Counted from the first letter of the stretch, positions 41,227-50,380 are shown. The stretch: DNA of 64,000 nt from Oscillospiraceae bacterium (GCA_017438745.1 JAFRUS010000007.1:62001-126000); one strand, 5' to 3'. Numbers and translations: made by a program. Notes: a model not told the origin generated them from the letters alone.

Positions 41227-43893
41227 ATGAAAAACTATTTAAAAAAAAATAACTATTTAATTATACCGGCTGTTTTAACAGTGCTATTGTTATTGATTGT
41301 CTATATAATAAAAGGGGTTTATCCCTTTGGAACATCTAATATTGCATATTATGATATGAATCAGGGGTATGTGCCTGGGTTTAGCCGAATTTACGAAATA
41401 TTCCACGGCAAAGATTCTATGATATTTGATTGGCTAGAGGGTGCAGGGATGGATATGACAAGCACTTTTCAGTTTGTAGTGCTACAGCCATTAAACTGGT
41501 TTTTTATATTCCTAAAGCCTGATTATGTGCTTGATTTCATGGCTTGGCTTTTGATAATAAAGCTTGTCTTGATTTCTTTGAGTATATCGTTTTACATCAA
41601 AAAAACGTATAATATGTCGCTTATGATTCATATAGTGCTGAGTATGATGTATACTTTTTCGGGGTATATTCTTCAGTATTATACAAATATTTGGTGGCTT
41701 GAAACGGTAGCGATTTTCCCTTGGATAGTTCTTTCTTTAAGAAGTATGATGCAAGATGGAAAATACGTGTTCTTTTTGGGGCTTTTAACATTCGAACTAG
41801 CGACATGTCAGTATATGTCTTTTATGGTTTTGATGTTTGTACTTTTCTACTCATTTGGCTTATCTTTTGTTGAAGAGGATAAGGTGAAAAGGAGGAAATT
41901 TGTAACAAAGCTTGGAGTTACAACATTAATTTCTTTATCAATTTCAGCTGTTCTTTTACTTCCAGCTTTAGTGAAATGGACTAAAATTAGTAGAACATCG
42001 GGTTCACATGTCGGCCTTCTTACAATATTTGGCTTTCCAATTTCGGATTTTCAACATCAGAAATTGTTTATGCTTTTTAACACTGAATTTGCAGTGGCGT
42101 TATTTGGAGTGCTAATTATAAGTGTTATTTTAAAGAAAAGAAAATTTCCGCGAGAAACTGTATTCAAACTTTATACTTTTTTTATCATGTTGATGCCAGT
42201 TTTGAATGAAGGAACTAATATTTTATGGCATATGGGTTCGTATATGCATTTCCCTTTCAGATGTGCATTTATGCTTACATTTACTGGAATTGACCTTATA
42301 GCATATGTATGGAATGAATACGGTAATGATCCGATTTTTCGTATCCACTCTAAAGATAAGCAAATTGTTATAGGGGTAATTGCTACAATGATAGCGTTTG
42401 CAAGTATGGTTATCGGAATAAATCTTTATGTTACTTTTATTGAATATGGAATACAAGGGCGTGCAGTATCATATTACGGACTTTCAGAAATGCTTGTTCT
42501 AAATGTGATTTTATATTTGCTTGTTATATTTTTCTTTAATAAGAAAATCAGAGAACGAGTGTTTTGCATTGTCACAATTACACATTTGACTATTGCCTCT
42601 GTTTGTTTTATAGCACCAACTGATTATTACAAGCAAGATGATTTCTCTTATTATGTAATGAGGGATAAATTTATACACGATTCTATAGAAATTAGAAATA
42701 ATGCAGAATTGGAAAATGATTATGTTTCACGAATAAAAACACTTTATCCGTGTTTATCAAGAAATTATGCATTGATGCTTGGGATACCATCCATAACACA
42801 GTTTATGTCCGAACCAGTGGCAGAATTTTTAGATGAACTTAATGCCTTGGGATACGACGTTAACTATACTACTAACCTTGATTCGGGAGGCACATATTTT
42901 AGTGATGCTGTTCTTAACGACAAAAAGATTATAGTTTATGGTGATGTTTATGTTCCGAAAAGAGCTTATTCTAAGGATGCTGTAGTAGAAGATTATACCA
43001 TATATGATATGAATTATACATTGCCGTTTGGTATGCTTGTTGATGAGAGAATAATGGCTACTAATTGTGATAAGATCACAAAGGCAGAGCATCAAATTCA
43101 AGTAGCTGAAGCTTTGGCAGATGATATTAAGATATTTAATCTTATTGATTCTTCGAAAGCTGAACTATTAAGTTCTAATCCAGAAGATAAAGAATATAAA
43201 TATCGTTATAAGATTAGTGTTGATTCACCATCTCTTCTTTACATCTGTACTAAAAGGGCTTATCATGTGTCAGTTAATGAGCAAAAGGCGTTTTTTCCTT
43301 TTTTTGATGATCTGATAAATACGCAATTCAAAAAAAATACTTGCAATAATCTTAGATTAATTACTGAATTTGACAAGAACGAAGTTGCAAATATAGATAT
43401 AACATTATCTTCTGATAAAATTGATGAAGTTCAACTTGTTATGCTTGATCTTGATGCTATGGAGAAACTTTCGGATAAATATGAAACTTCATCAGTTTCT
43501 TCTTATAAAGTTGGAGATAACAAATTAGACATGACCGCTGATGTTGACGGAAACAATTATCTTTTTTTGCCGCTAGAATATCTTGATGGTTGGCACGCAA
43601 AAGTAAATGGTAATGAAGCAGAGATATTACCAGTTATGAATAGTGCTTTTATGGCTGTGAAACTTCCGGATGGTCACTGTGAGATCAATATGACATTTAT
43701 GCCGCCGACGATTATTAAGGGCGCAGTTATTTCACTGATCGGATTTGCAGTAGCGGCAGTATTGTTCATAATGAAAAGACGTGGAAAAGATATTGCGGAG
43801 ATACCTTTGATCGCGAAAACGGCGTCAGTTGTATTCAATATTACGGCTGTAGCTGTACTAATAGTTATGTATGTATTACCGGTGTTTATCTGA
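41227..43893 (+). CDS. YfhO-family membrane glycosyltransferase (intact)
   Basis: An 888-residue polytopic protein of the YfhO type: about 12-14 membrane helices, first outer loop with IAYYDMNQGYVPGFSRIYEI containing the acidic residue expected for GT-C enzymes, a long extracytoplasmic C-terminal domain (about 480-830) with LPLEYLDGWHAKVNGNEAEILPVMNSAFMAVKLPDG, and one last helix. In Bacilli, CsbB-GtcA-YfhO make, flip and transfer GlcNAc to lipoteichoic acid; the same order (flippase, GT2, YfhO) is present here. The homologous gene at 25.2 kb is frameshifted, so this copy may be the only working one. Confidence 0.85.
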   Translation: MKNYLKKNNYLIIPAVLTVLLLLIVYIIKGVYPFGTSNIAYYDMNQGYVPGFSRIYEIFHGKDSMIFDWLEGAGMDMTSTFQFVVLQPLNWFFIFLKPDYVLDFMAWLLIIKLVLISLSISFYIKKTYNMSLMIHIVLSMMYTFSGYILQYYTNIWWLETVAIFPWIVLSLRSMMQDGKYVFFLGLLTFELATCQYMSFMVLMFVLFYSFGLSFVEEDKVKRRKFVTKLGVTTLISLSISAVLLLPALVKWTKISRTSGSHVGLLTIFGFPISDFQHQKLFMLFNTEFAVALFGVLIISVILKKRKFPRETVFKLYTFFIMLMPVLNEGTNILWHMGSYMHFPFRCAFMLTFTGIDLIAYVWNEYGNDPIFRIHSKDKQIVIGVIATMIAFASMVIGINLYVTFIEYGIQGRAVSYYGLSEMLVLNVILYLLVIFFFNKKIRERVFCIVTITHLTIASVCFIAPTDYYKQDDFSYYVMRDKFIHDSIEIRNNAELENDYVSRIKTLYPCLSRNYALMLGIPSITQFMSEPVAEFLDELNALGYDVNYTTNLDSGGTYFSDAVLNDKKIIVYGDVYVPKRAYSKDAVVEDYTIYDMNYTLPFGMLVDERIMATNCDKITKAEHQIQVAEALADDIKIFNLIDSSKAELLSSNPEDKEYKYRYKISVDSPSLLYICTKRAYHVSVNEQKAFFPFFDDLINTQFKKNTCNNLRLITEFDKNEVANIDITLSSDKIDEVQLVMLDLDAMEKLSDKYETSSVSSYKVGDNKLDMTADVDGNNYLFLPLEYLDGWHAKVNGNEAEILPVMNSAFMAVKLPDGHCEINMTFMPPTIIKGAVISLIGFAVAAVLFIMKRRGKDIAEIPLIAKTASVVFNITAVAVLIVMYVLPVFI

Positions 43894-43949
43894 TTGAATT
43901 AACGGATCGTCGAACGTTTTATCTTTACAATTGGGAGAATATTTGAAAT

Positions 43950-44975
43950 ATGAATAATTCTAAAGCAATGGAAAAGAGTGGAGTATCAAAAAAACTGTCA
44001 GATGTTTTTCTGACGGTTTTAGATCTTTTTTGCGGAAAATACCTGCTTTTGACTTTACTGATAAACATGGCGATAGTTACCAAGCCAGTCTTATCTGCTA
44101 TTTCTGTGACAACAGGAATGTATATGTATTATACAGCGGAAACTAGTGCTTTTGGTAATAGACCAAACAGGTTCTTCGGCCTCTTTTGTGGTCTTTATCC
44201 TGATAAATATTTGTTTATGACAGTCTTTAAGATCATGTATTTTATAGAACTGCTTTTGCTTTCATTTGCTGTTCATTTATTGATAAGACGCTTGTCCGAT
44301 CCTGGTAAGAAAATGTGTTTAATGTTTTGTTTAACTCTTTCCTCAGCTATGTTTTTTAAGAGTTCGGATCGTGCTGTTCTTTCACTTGCATTAATGTTTG
44401 CATTTTCGTGTTCGCTCTTTGCTGTATACTATTTAGTTTTAGCAGAAGGAAAAATAAGGTATTTGACTCTTGCATTTGCTCTTTTGGCAGTAGCTGCAGA
44501 TGTCAGAACAGTGTATTTATGTGTAATTATACCAGCAATTATGCTTGTAAAGAAGTACAGGACAGAAAAATCTTTTAAAGAGATCTCTGTTTTAATGCTT
44601 GTAGCATCTCTTGTTGTATTTATCTTTTTGGCAGTTCTTACAAACGATAATAAAAATTACGATGATGTAAAACAGTATTTTGAAGATTATTATAGTGAAA
44701 AATATGATCAAGTTGATAATTATACTGATGAAGATGCAGGTACATATCATATGTCTAACGCTAACAGCGTGCTCATGCCGGAAAGCTTTTTCAAAGTCAC
44801 TGCCATCAATCTCGTCGTTGAATGGATTCCGAATATAGCCGATACCATTCTTAGCTTTACTTTTGAAGACATCTTTCAGGGACTCTGCTACATCTACATC
44901 CCGCTTATAGCAATCTATAACCATCTGACAGAACCGGAGGAGGAGAAGCGAAAATCCGCTTCAGAGGAAGTTTAA
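43950..44975 (+). CDS. Polytopic membrane protein of unknown function
   Basis: A 341-residue protein with about eight hydrophobic segments, an outer loop YYTAETSAFGNRPNRFFGLFCGLYPDKY after the first helix, and a charged, tyrosine/aspartate-rich segment (about 225-265: KNYDDVKQYFEDYYSEKYDQVDN). No family was recognised; it may be a partner or remnant of a GT-C-type enzyme. Base composition changes inside the gene: up to about 44,750 it is AT-rich like the glycan island, and the last 70 codons (from SNANSVLMPESF) use GC-richer codons like the core genome. It may therefore be a chimera formed at the island edge. Confidence 0.6.
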   Translation: MNNSKAMEKSGVSKKLSDVFLTVLDLFCGKYLLLTLLINMAIVTKPVLSAISVTTGMYMYYTAETSAFGNRPNRFFGLFCGLYPDKYLFMTVFKIMYFIELLLLSFAVHLLIRRLSDPGKKMCLMFCLTLSSAMFFKSSDRAVLSLALMFAFSCSLFAVYYLVLAEGKIRYLTLAFALLAVAADVRTVYLCVIIPAIMLVKKYRTEKSFKEISVLMLVASLVVFIFLAVLTNDNKNYDDVKQYFEDYYSEKYDQVDNYTDEDAGTYHMSNANSVLMPESFFKVTAINLVVEWIPNIADTILSFTFEDIFQGLCYIYIPLIAIYNHLTEPEEEKRKSASEEV

Positions 44976-45064
44976 TCAGATAATAGCATTACTTTATATT
45001 TCACATGGTGTAAAATATACATCTTCCGGCATTAAAACATAATCAGCTTTTTGCACATTTACGA

Positions 45065-45093
45065 TTGACAGAATCAGAGAAAACCTGTATAAT
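45065..45093 (+). promoter_or_regulatory. Promoter of the cohesin-like/CAP gene
   Basis: Consensus TTGACA (45065-45070), 17-bp spacer, TATAAT (45088-45093), about 115 nt before the start codon. The leader contains a hairpin CTCCTG-TTAGTGAAATTT-CAGGAG (about 45131-45154). Confidence 0.8.
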
Positions 45094-45210
45094 TTAATGT
45101 ATAAGTAAAACGTTTATTGTCTTCAGAAACAGACTCCTGTTAGTGAAATTTCAGGAGTAAGAACATGCAGGATGTTCACTGTTCTCTGAATTTGTTGAGG
45201 TGGATTGGAT

Positions 45211-46974
45211 TTGAATAATCGTAAAAGTTTATTTTTTTGTGTTCTTGCCGGTATTATGTCATGCACTTACAGCATGACCGCTTCTGCCGGTAGTTTTGTG
45301 AACGGCGGACAGCTGAAAAGCGGACTGTTGCTTAAGGAAAAGGATAACGGTAATTATCATATTGCTGACTACAATACCAATGATGATAATGTTGTAAATG
45401 TTCTTGACCTTTGCCGTGTGAAGGCAGGTGCGTTCACTAAAGATCAGCCTGAAAAGCAAAATATCTACATTAAATGTTCAGGTCCGTGGATAAGTGATGA
45501 CAAGTCACAGATCACCGTGCCGGTACATATCAGTGGTAATGTTCTTGGTGTGTCTGCTGTTTCATTCAGAGTGGCATATAACAGCTTGTTCTTCACCATG
45601 ACAGAGGCATATTCATCGACAAATGCTAAGGTATCTTTCTCAAAGGACTCAGATCTGGTACAGTATACTGCACCGGGAGGAAGAAATCTTTCAAGTGAAG
45701 GGTATTTTGTTTATCTTGTTTTTGATGTTGCTTCGGAAGTTCCGAAGGGACAGTATGATATCGAACTTGATGACATACAGGCAGCGATGAATACGGGTAA
45801 TGGTAAGGTAAAAGAAATATCAAAAGAAGAATGTAACATAGATGACAGACTTGTTTTTGATTTTTCACGGGAATCGGAAATTACGACAACAATAACGGAA
45901 CCGGTAGTTACTGCACCAGTGACTACTACTGTTACAACTATGCCTGTGACAACAGTTACAAAGGCTGAAACAAAGCCTGAGCCTCCGAAGAATGATGAGT
46001 TAAGTTTCTCTATAGATAATGCTGTACTCAGCGGTGATGGTAAACAGCTTAAAGTGCCTGTTTACATGAACGGTAATAAAGATGGAATCTGTAACTTTAA
46101 CGCTGTGGTTAAATTTGACAGGAACAAGTTCTCACTTACAGGTGTTGAACGCGGTGAATATGAAGGATACGGATATGTTACCGGAAACGGCGACAATGCA
46201 GTTTTTAATACCAATAACAATGTTAATATTACATCACAGAGCGGTGTTATTGCATATCTGACCTTTGAAGTAAAGGGAGGCACAGACCAGAACAGCTATA
46301 GTTTTGAACTTAGCGAAATAAAGGCAGCAAAGTCTGAAAACTGGAATCAGAAGAATATTGATAAATGTCGTAAGAATTCAGAAGTTTATACTTACAAGTT
46401 TGACGGCAGCGCGGTTGTAACGACTACTGTACCTGATATTACAACTGCTGTTACAACTACATTTACAGAACTGCCTGTGACTACAACGGTTACGACAGTA
46501 ACAGAGCCTCCTGTAACTACTGCTGTAAAGGTAACTGATCCGCCTGTAGTTACAACAGCGGCTCCTGTGCCTGATGACTTCCAGTATGAAATTGAACCTA
46601 CTAAGGTAGAAATAGCGGATCTTATTAACGCAGAACGCACAGCTGCCGGAAAGCAGGTGCTCACATTTAATAAGAGACTTTGTGCTGCTGCTGATAAACG
46701 CGCAGCAGAACTGGCTCAGAAATGGGATACTAAACGCCCGAATGGTGGAACAATATATGATCTTTTCAGTGAGTATGGTGTTAGTGTCGGAGGAGAATCT
46801 GATGTTTATACTGCATTGACTACTTCAGCATCAGAAATTAAGTCTATAATAGATAAAACTAAAGTTAGTACATTTGACAGTTCGTATTTTAATACAATAG
46901 CAATAGGACATGCGTATGTTGAAAAATCACAGTACAAGGATTATTGGGTGATAATAGTCTGCGATGTTAAGTGA
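45211..46974 (+). CDS. Secreted protein with half dockerin, two cohesin-like modules and a CAP domain
   Basis: A 587-residue exported protein. Signal peptide (about 1-27, ending TASAGS), then a single dockerin-like calcium loop DYNTNDDNVVNVLDLCRVK (about 50-68), a first cohesin-like beta module (about 85-210: ITVPVHISGNVLGVSAVSFRVAYN...), a Thr/Pro/Val linker, a second cohesin-like module (about 265-390: LKVPVYMNGNKDGICNFNAVVKF...), another Thr-rich linker, and a C-terminal CAP/SCP domain (about 465-587: IADLINAERTAAGKQVLTFN...). The start is TTG at 45211 with GAGGTGG 7 nt upstream; a TTG at 45205 is too close to that site. It could be a small scaffold or a cell-surface adaptor in the cellulosome; module calls are by pattern only. 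Confidence 0.7.
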   Translation: MNNRKSLFFCVLAGIMSCTYSMTASAGSFVNGGQLKSGLLLKEKDNGNYHIADYNTNDDNVVNVLDLCRVKAGAFTKDQPEKQNIYIKCSGPWISDDKSQITVPVHISGNVLGVSAVSFRVAYNSLFFTMTEAYSSTNAKVSFSKDSDLVQYTAPGGRNLSSEGYFVYLVFDVASEVPKGQYDIELDDIQAAMNTGNGKVKEISKEECNIDDRLVFDFSRESEITTTITEPVVTAPVTTTVTTMPVTTVTKAETKPEPPKNDELSFSIDNAVLSGDGKQLKVPVYMNGNKDGICNFNAVVKFDRNKFSLTGVERGEYEGYGYVTGNGDNAVFNTNNNVNITSQSGVIAYLTFEVKGGTDQNSYSFELSEIKAAKSENWNQKNIDKCRKNSEVYTYKFDGSAVVTTTVPDITTAVTTTFTELPVTTTVTTVTEPPVTTAVKVTDPPVVTTAAPVPDDFQYEIEPTKVEIADLINAERTAAGKQVLTFNKRLCAAADKRAAELAQKWDTKRPNGGTIYDLFSEYGVSVGGESDVYTALTTSASEIKSIIDKTKVSTFDSSYFNTIAIGHAYVEKSQYKDYWVIIVCDVK

Positions 46975-47002
46975 CAAACTTTATTTTTGCCTACCATTAG
47001 CT

Positions 47003-47056
47003 GATATGCAGATACAAAAACGCAGCTTGCATATCTGAAAGCAATATACATAAAAT
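47003..47056 (+). promoter_or_regulatory. Possible promoter and inverted repeat before rubrerythrin
   Basis: TTGCAT (47027-47032), 18-bp spacer, TAAAAT (47051-47056). The -35 overlaps the right arm of an inverted repeat GATATGCA (47003-47010)/TGCATATC (47028-47035), which could be an operator or the terminator of the preceding gene. Confidence 0.4.
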
Positions 47057-47077
47057 TTAACCAGGGAGGAAAACACT

Positions 47078-47626
47078 ATGTCAAACAAAAACAATCCGTA
47101 CGCAGGTACCCAGACCGAAAAGAACCTTGAAGCAGCATTTGCCGGTGAATCACAGGCTCGCAACAAGTACACATACTTCGCGTCCAAGGCAAAGAAGGAA
47201 GGCTTCGAACAGATAGCAGCCCTTTTCTTAAAGACAGCCGACAACGAAAAGGAACACGCAAAGATGTGGTTCAAGGAACTCAATGGTCTCGGCTCAACTG
47301 CTGAAAACCTTGCAGATGCGGCCGACGGTGAAAACTACGAATGGACCGACATGTACGAAGGATTTGCCGTTACAGCTGAAAAGGAAGGTTTCCCTGAACT
47401 TGCTGCAAAGTTCAGAATGGTTGCAGCGATTGAAAAGCATCACGAGGAACGTTACCGTGCACTCCTTAAGAACGTTGAAATGCAGCAGGTGTTCGAAAAG
47501 AGTGAAGTCAAGGTGTGGGAATGCCGCAACTGCGGACATATAATCGTAGGCACAAAGGCTCCGGAAGTATGTCCTGTATGCGCACATCCGCAGAGCTATT
47601 TCGAAGTACAAGCTGAGAATTACTGA
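47078..47626 (+). CDS. rbr: Rubrerythrin
   Basis: A 182-residue peroxide-reducing non-heme iron protein for oxidative stress defence in anaerobes. The N-terminal ferritin-like four-helix domain has the di-iron ligands in [34 protein letters not shown] and EKHHEERY; the C-terminal rubredoxin-like domain has CRNCG and CPVC. GGGAGG precedes the ATG. It stands as a single gene between its own promoter region and terminator. Confidence 0.95.
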   Translation: MSNKNNPYAGTQTEKNLEAAFAGESQARNKYTYFASKAKKEGFEQIAALFLKTADNEKEHAKMWFKELNGLGSTAENLADAADGENYEWTDMYEGFAVTAEKEGFPELAAKFRMVAAIEKHHEERYRALLKNVEMQQVFEKSEVKVWECRNCGHIIVGTKAPEVCPVCAHPQSYFEVQAENY

Positions 47627-47638
47627 TAAGAAGGCAGG

Positions 47639-47683
47639 CGTAGAACAGAGTTCATCGTTCCGTTCTACGGTTTTCGAATTTTT
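47639..47683 (+). terminator. Terminator after rubrerythrin
   Basis: Perfect 8-bp stem CGTAGAAC/GTTCTACG with an AGAGTTCATCGTTCC loop, followed by GTTTTCGAATTTTTA. Confidence 0.65.
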
Positions 47684-47707
47684 ATACATATTGCGGCAGC
47701 AAGTTAA

Positions 47708-48120
47708 TTGTGGTATAATAATACTGACTGGAAAACATTTATACGATTTCTTCCGGTCAGTATTATTTGTTTATTGGTAATATCTGAAAAACAGGAAGAA
47801 AAATCAATAGTTGAGGTGTTCAGTAATCTGACCAGATTTAATGTTGGAAGTGACATTGATATCAATAATGATCTGGCAGATTTCAATACTAAGGTGGCTC
47901 TTATTTATGATAATGAGTTTTATGTCAATATAACTGTTGGTCAGTCGCAGGATATAACGGGGAAGAGATTAACCAGGCTGTTTATGAAAAACAGCCTGAA
48001 AAACAGCCTGAAACATCTAAAACAGTTGAGATTGAAGAAAGATGGATATTCCGGGTGCCCAGTATAAACATACAGATTTAACAACCAAGAAAGCAACCAA
48101 GAAAACAACCAAGAAATAAA
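47708..48120 (+). pseudogene. Degenerate coding remnant, unknown function
   Basis: A reading frame of 119 codons (47708-48067) has no ribosome binding site but follows a TGGTATAAT element at 47710-47718. Near 47,960 the sense appears to continue in another frame (EEINQAVYEKQPEKQPETSKTVEIEE), and a third short frame ends in DLTTKKATKKTTKK-stop at about 48118. The repeated CAGCCTGAAAAA and ACCAAGAAA units and the frame changes suggest a decayed gene. No family was recognised. It may be the leftover of a gene displaced by the accessory block that begins after it. Confidence 0.3.
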
Positions 48121-48155
48121 TGGCAATACGGCACAGCAAAATATTAAAGAATGAA

Positions 48156-48190
48156 CGGCAAACGGATAACGCTCCCGTTTGCCGCTTTTG
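48156..48190 (+). terminator. Terminator hairpin, CGGCAAACGG family, copy 1
   Basis: Perfect 10-bp stem CGGCAAACGG/CCGTTTGCCG followed by CTTTTG. Closely related hairpins occur at 49981 and 54984, so these form a small repeat family within the accessory region. Confidence 0.65.
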
Positions 48191-48193
48191 CTA

Positions 48194-48222
48194 TTGCCTA
48201 AACACTGTAAAAATGGTATACT
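48194..48222 (+). promoter_or_regulatory. Promoter of the AAA/PD-(D/E)XK gene
   Basis: TTGCCT (48194-48199), 17-bp spacer, TATACT (48217-48222) with TGG upstream. The -10 and the following bases match the promoter near 24001. Confidence 0.6.
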
Positions 48223-48276
48223 TATAGTGATATATATTCAAAGGAGCGCCGGAATCTCAGAAAGGAGAGAAATTTA

Positions 48277-49962
48277 ATGACCAGCAGAAAAGATATTGTA
48301 GTTGGAATAGATAATTATGATGACCTTATAAATGAAAACGGATATTACGTGGATAAAACCGAGCTGCTTTATGATTTACTGACTGGTTCAAAGAAAAAAG
48401 TTTCTCTTTTTACACGTCCGCGTCGTTTTGGAAAAACACTTACCATGAGCATGATGGAAAGCTTTTTTGATATTGGAAAGAACAGTTCTGAAGTTTTCAG
48501 GGAAAGAAATATTTTTCTGAATCATCCGGAATTCTGCGCTGAATGGATGAATCAGTACCCGACTTTATTTATTTCTTTTAAAGATATTGAGGGGCTTACC
48601 TTTGAAACAGCGCTGAAAAAACTCAAAGCTGTAATAGCTGATCTTTGCAAGAAGCATGAGTATCTTGCAAAGGCGCCGGAAGTCAATGCTGCTGATGCTG
48701 AAATATTTCAGAGGTTAATGTTCAAGAACGGCGATATAGAAGAAGTTCAGAATTCACTTAAAACACTCATGCGGATGATGCATGCAGTTTACAGGAAACC
48801 AGTTATTCTTCTGATAGATGAGTACGACGTTCCGCTTGCCAAAGCTGCTGCATCCAGAAATAAGGAATTTTACGCACAAATGCTTGACGTGATCCGCGGA
48901 CTTATGAGTATTTCAGTAAAAACCAATGATTTTCTGAAATTTTCGGTGATCACAGGATGCCTGAGGATCTCAAAAGAAAGTATTTTTACAGGAGTCAATA
49001 ATTTTGCGTGTTATTCCGTTACAAGTATGAAATACAGTCAGTATTTTGGATTTACTGCATCAGAAGTCCAGAGACTTCTTGAAGCATTTGAAATGTCCGA
49101 TAAATACGAAGTACTGAAAAAGTGGTATGATGGATATATTTTCGGAAACACTGAGGTTTTCTGTCCGTGGGATGTGGTCAGTTACATTGATTCTGCCATG
49201 GAGTTCGACGGTGATGAAATACCTGAACCTGAAAATTTCTGGGCTGATACAAGTTCCAATACACTTCTGAACGATTTTATTAATCATTCAGAAATAGATG
49301 CCTCAGCAAAGTTTGAAGTCCTTCTTAACGGAGGAACTATTACTGAAGAAATAACCAATGAACTGACCTATGACAGTCTTGCTGATTCTGAACGTAATCT
49401 CTGGAGCGTTCTTTTAATGACGGGATATGTTTCAAGTGCAGAAAAATGCACCAGGAAAGCTGTAAAGCTTCGAATTCCGAATGCAGAAATAGCTGAACTT
49501 TTCCGGGATGCAGTCGTAAGAAAATTTGAAAAAACACTTGATGATTCAAAAGTGGACGCTTTTGTAACGGCCATGTGGAATGAGGATACCGTTACTGCTT
49601 CTGAAATGCTTTCTGATATTTTATGGAATTCCATAAGTTATTTTGATTACGGTGAAGATTACTATCACGGAATGCTCAATGGTATTTTTACTGCACGTGG
49701 TTTTTCACCTGATTCAAATGATGAAGCAGGACTTGGAAGACTTGATCTTCGTGTAAAAAATCGTCCGGAACGTATTTTACTGCTTCTGGAATTCAAACGA
49801 TCGAAAAAGAAAGAAGATCTGGATTCGGACTGTGATGAGGCCATCGGTCAGATTCTGAAAAATGGTTATGACAGGCTGATCCCTGAGGGTTATGAAAAAC
49901 AAATCGTTTATGGAGTCGCTTTCTTCGGAAAAACAGCCAGAGTAAAAATTCTGAAAAGATAG
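48277..49962 (+). CDS. AAA-ATPase-like / PD-(D/E)XK nuclease family protein
   Basis: A 561-residue protein of the large AAA-ATPase-like plus PDDEXK family abundant in gut anaerobes. The N-terminal domain has IVVGIDNYDDLINENGYYVDKTEL and Walker A-like RPRRFGKTLTM (47-57), with Walker B VILLIDEYDVPL near 184. The C-terminal domain ends with a nuclease-like core GLGRLDLRV...RILLLLEFKRSK and VYGVAFFGKTARV. AGAAAGGAGAG precedes the ATG. The biological role of the family is unsettled; proposed roles include mobile-element or host-defence functions. It lies at the left edge of the mosaic region. Confidence 0.85.
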   Translation: MTSRKDIVVGIDNYDDLINENGYYVDKTELLYDLLTGSKKKVSLFTRPRRFGKTLTMSMMESFFDIGKNSSEVFRERNIFLNHPEFCAEWMNQYPTLFISFKDIEGLTFETALKKLKAVIADLCKKHEYLAKAPEVNAADAEIFQRLMFKNGDIEEVQNSLKTLMRMMHAVYRKPVILLIDEYDVPLAKAAASRNKEFYAQMLDVIRGLMSISVKTNDFLKFSVITGCLRISKESIFTGVNNFACYSVTSMKYSQYFGFTASEVQRLLEAFEMSDKYEVLKKWYDGYIFGNTEVFCPWDVVSYIDSAMEFDGDEIPEPENFWADTSSNTLLNDFINHSEIDASAKFEVLLNGGTITEEITNELTYDSLADSERNLWSVLLMTGYVSSAEKCTRKAVKLRIPNAEIAELFRDAVVRKFEKTLDDSKVDAFVTAMWNEDTVTASEMLSDILWNSISYFDYGEDYYHGMLNGIFTARGFSPDSNDEAGLGRLDLRVKNRPERILLLLEFKRSKKKEDLDSDCDEAIGQILKNGYDRLIPEGYEKQIVYGVAFFGKTARVKILKR

Positions 49963-49980
49963 TTGTTGTGTCCTGATAAA

Positions 49981-50016
49981 AATCGGCAAACGAATATGAC
50001 CCGTTTGCCGATTTGC
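49981..50016. terminator. Bidirectional terminator hairpin, CGGCAAACG family, copy 2
   Basis: Perfect 12-bp stem AATCGGCAAACG/CGTTTGCCGATT between the convergent AAA/nuclease gene and the XRE regulator. Confidence 0.6.
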
Positions 50017-50026
50017 AGTTTATTAT

Positions 50027-50380
50027 TCATTTTTCTTCTTCAGCCAGTTCCATGATATACACCTGAACTCTGAGTTTTTGTTTTACCGACAAATTCTGAT
50101 ACGCATCCATTATCTCATCGTTTCCAAAAATATTCTAAGATTCAAGCGGCTGCCCGAGAACCGAAATATCTGCTGAAAAATCCTCGGATTCATCAAGCAT
50201 TACCTCAACAGGAACATCAAGAACTTTTGAAATGTCGATCAGCTTTTCAATCGGCGGGGATGAATTGTTGTTTTTCCATGCGGAAACGGTAGATGCGGGA
50301 ACACCGATGCTGTCAGCGAGACTTTTCTGGGAAATATGCTTTTTGTCCAGTATCATGAACAGCTTTTGCGATATAGTCAT
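50027..50380 (-). pseudogene. XRE-family regulator, copy 1, with a premature TAG
   Basis: An HTH repressor-like protein: MTISQKLFMILDKKHISQKSLADSIGVPASTVSAWKNNNSSPPIEKLIDISKVLDVP, a complete HTH_3 domain, then a short regulatory tail. Translation stops after 81 residues (GQPLES, stop at 50135-50137), but the same frame continues for 35 codons to 50027 (NIFGNDEIMDAYQNLSVKQKLRVQ...) with the sequence seen in copy 2. The stop is TAG where copy 2 has CAG (Gln), a single-base change. The full frame is 354 nt, exactly like copy 2. The HTH is intact, so the shortened protein may still bind DNA; the lost tail probably served in oligomerisation or signal sensing. Confidence 0.8.
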
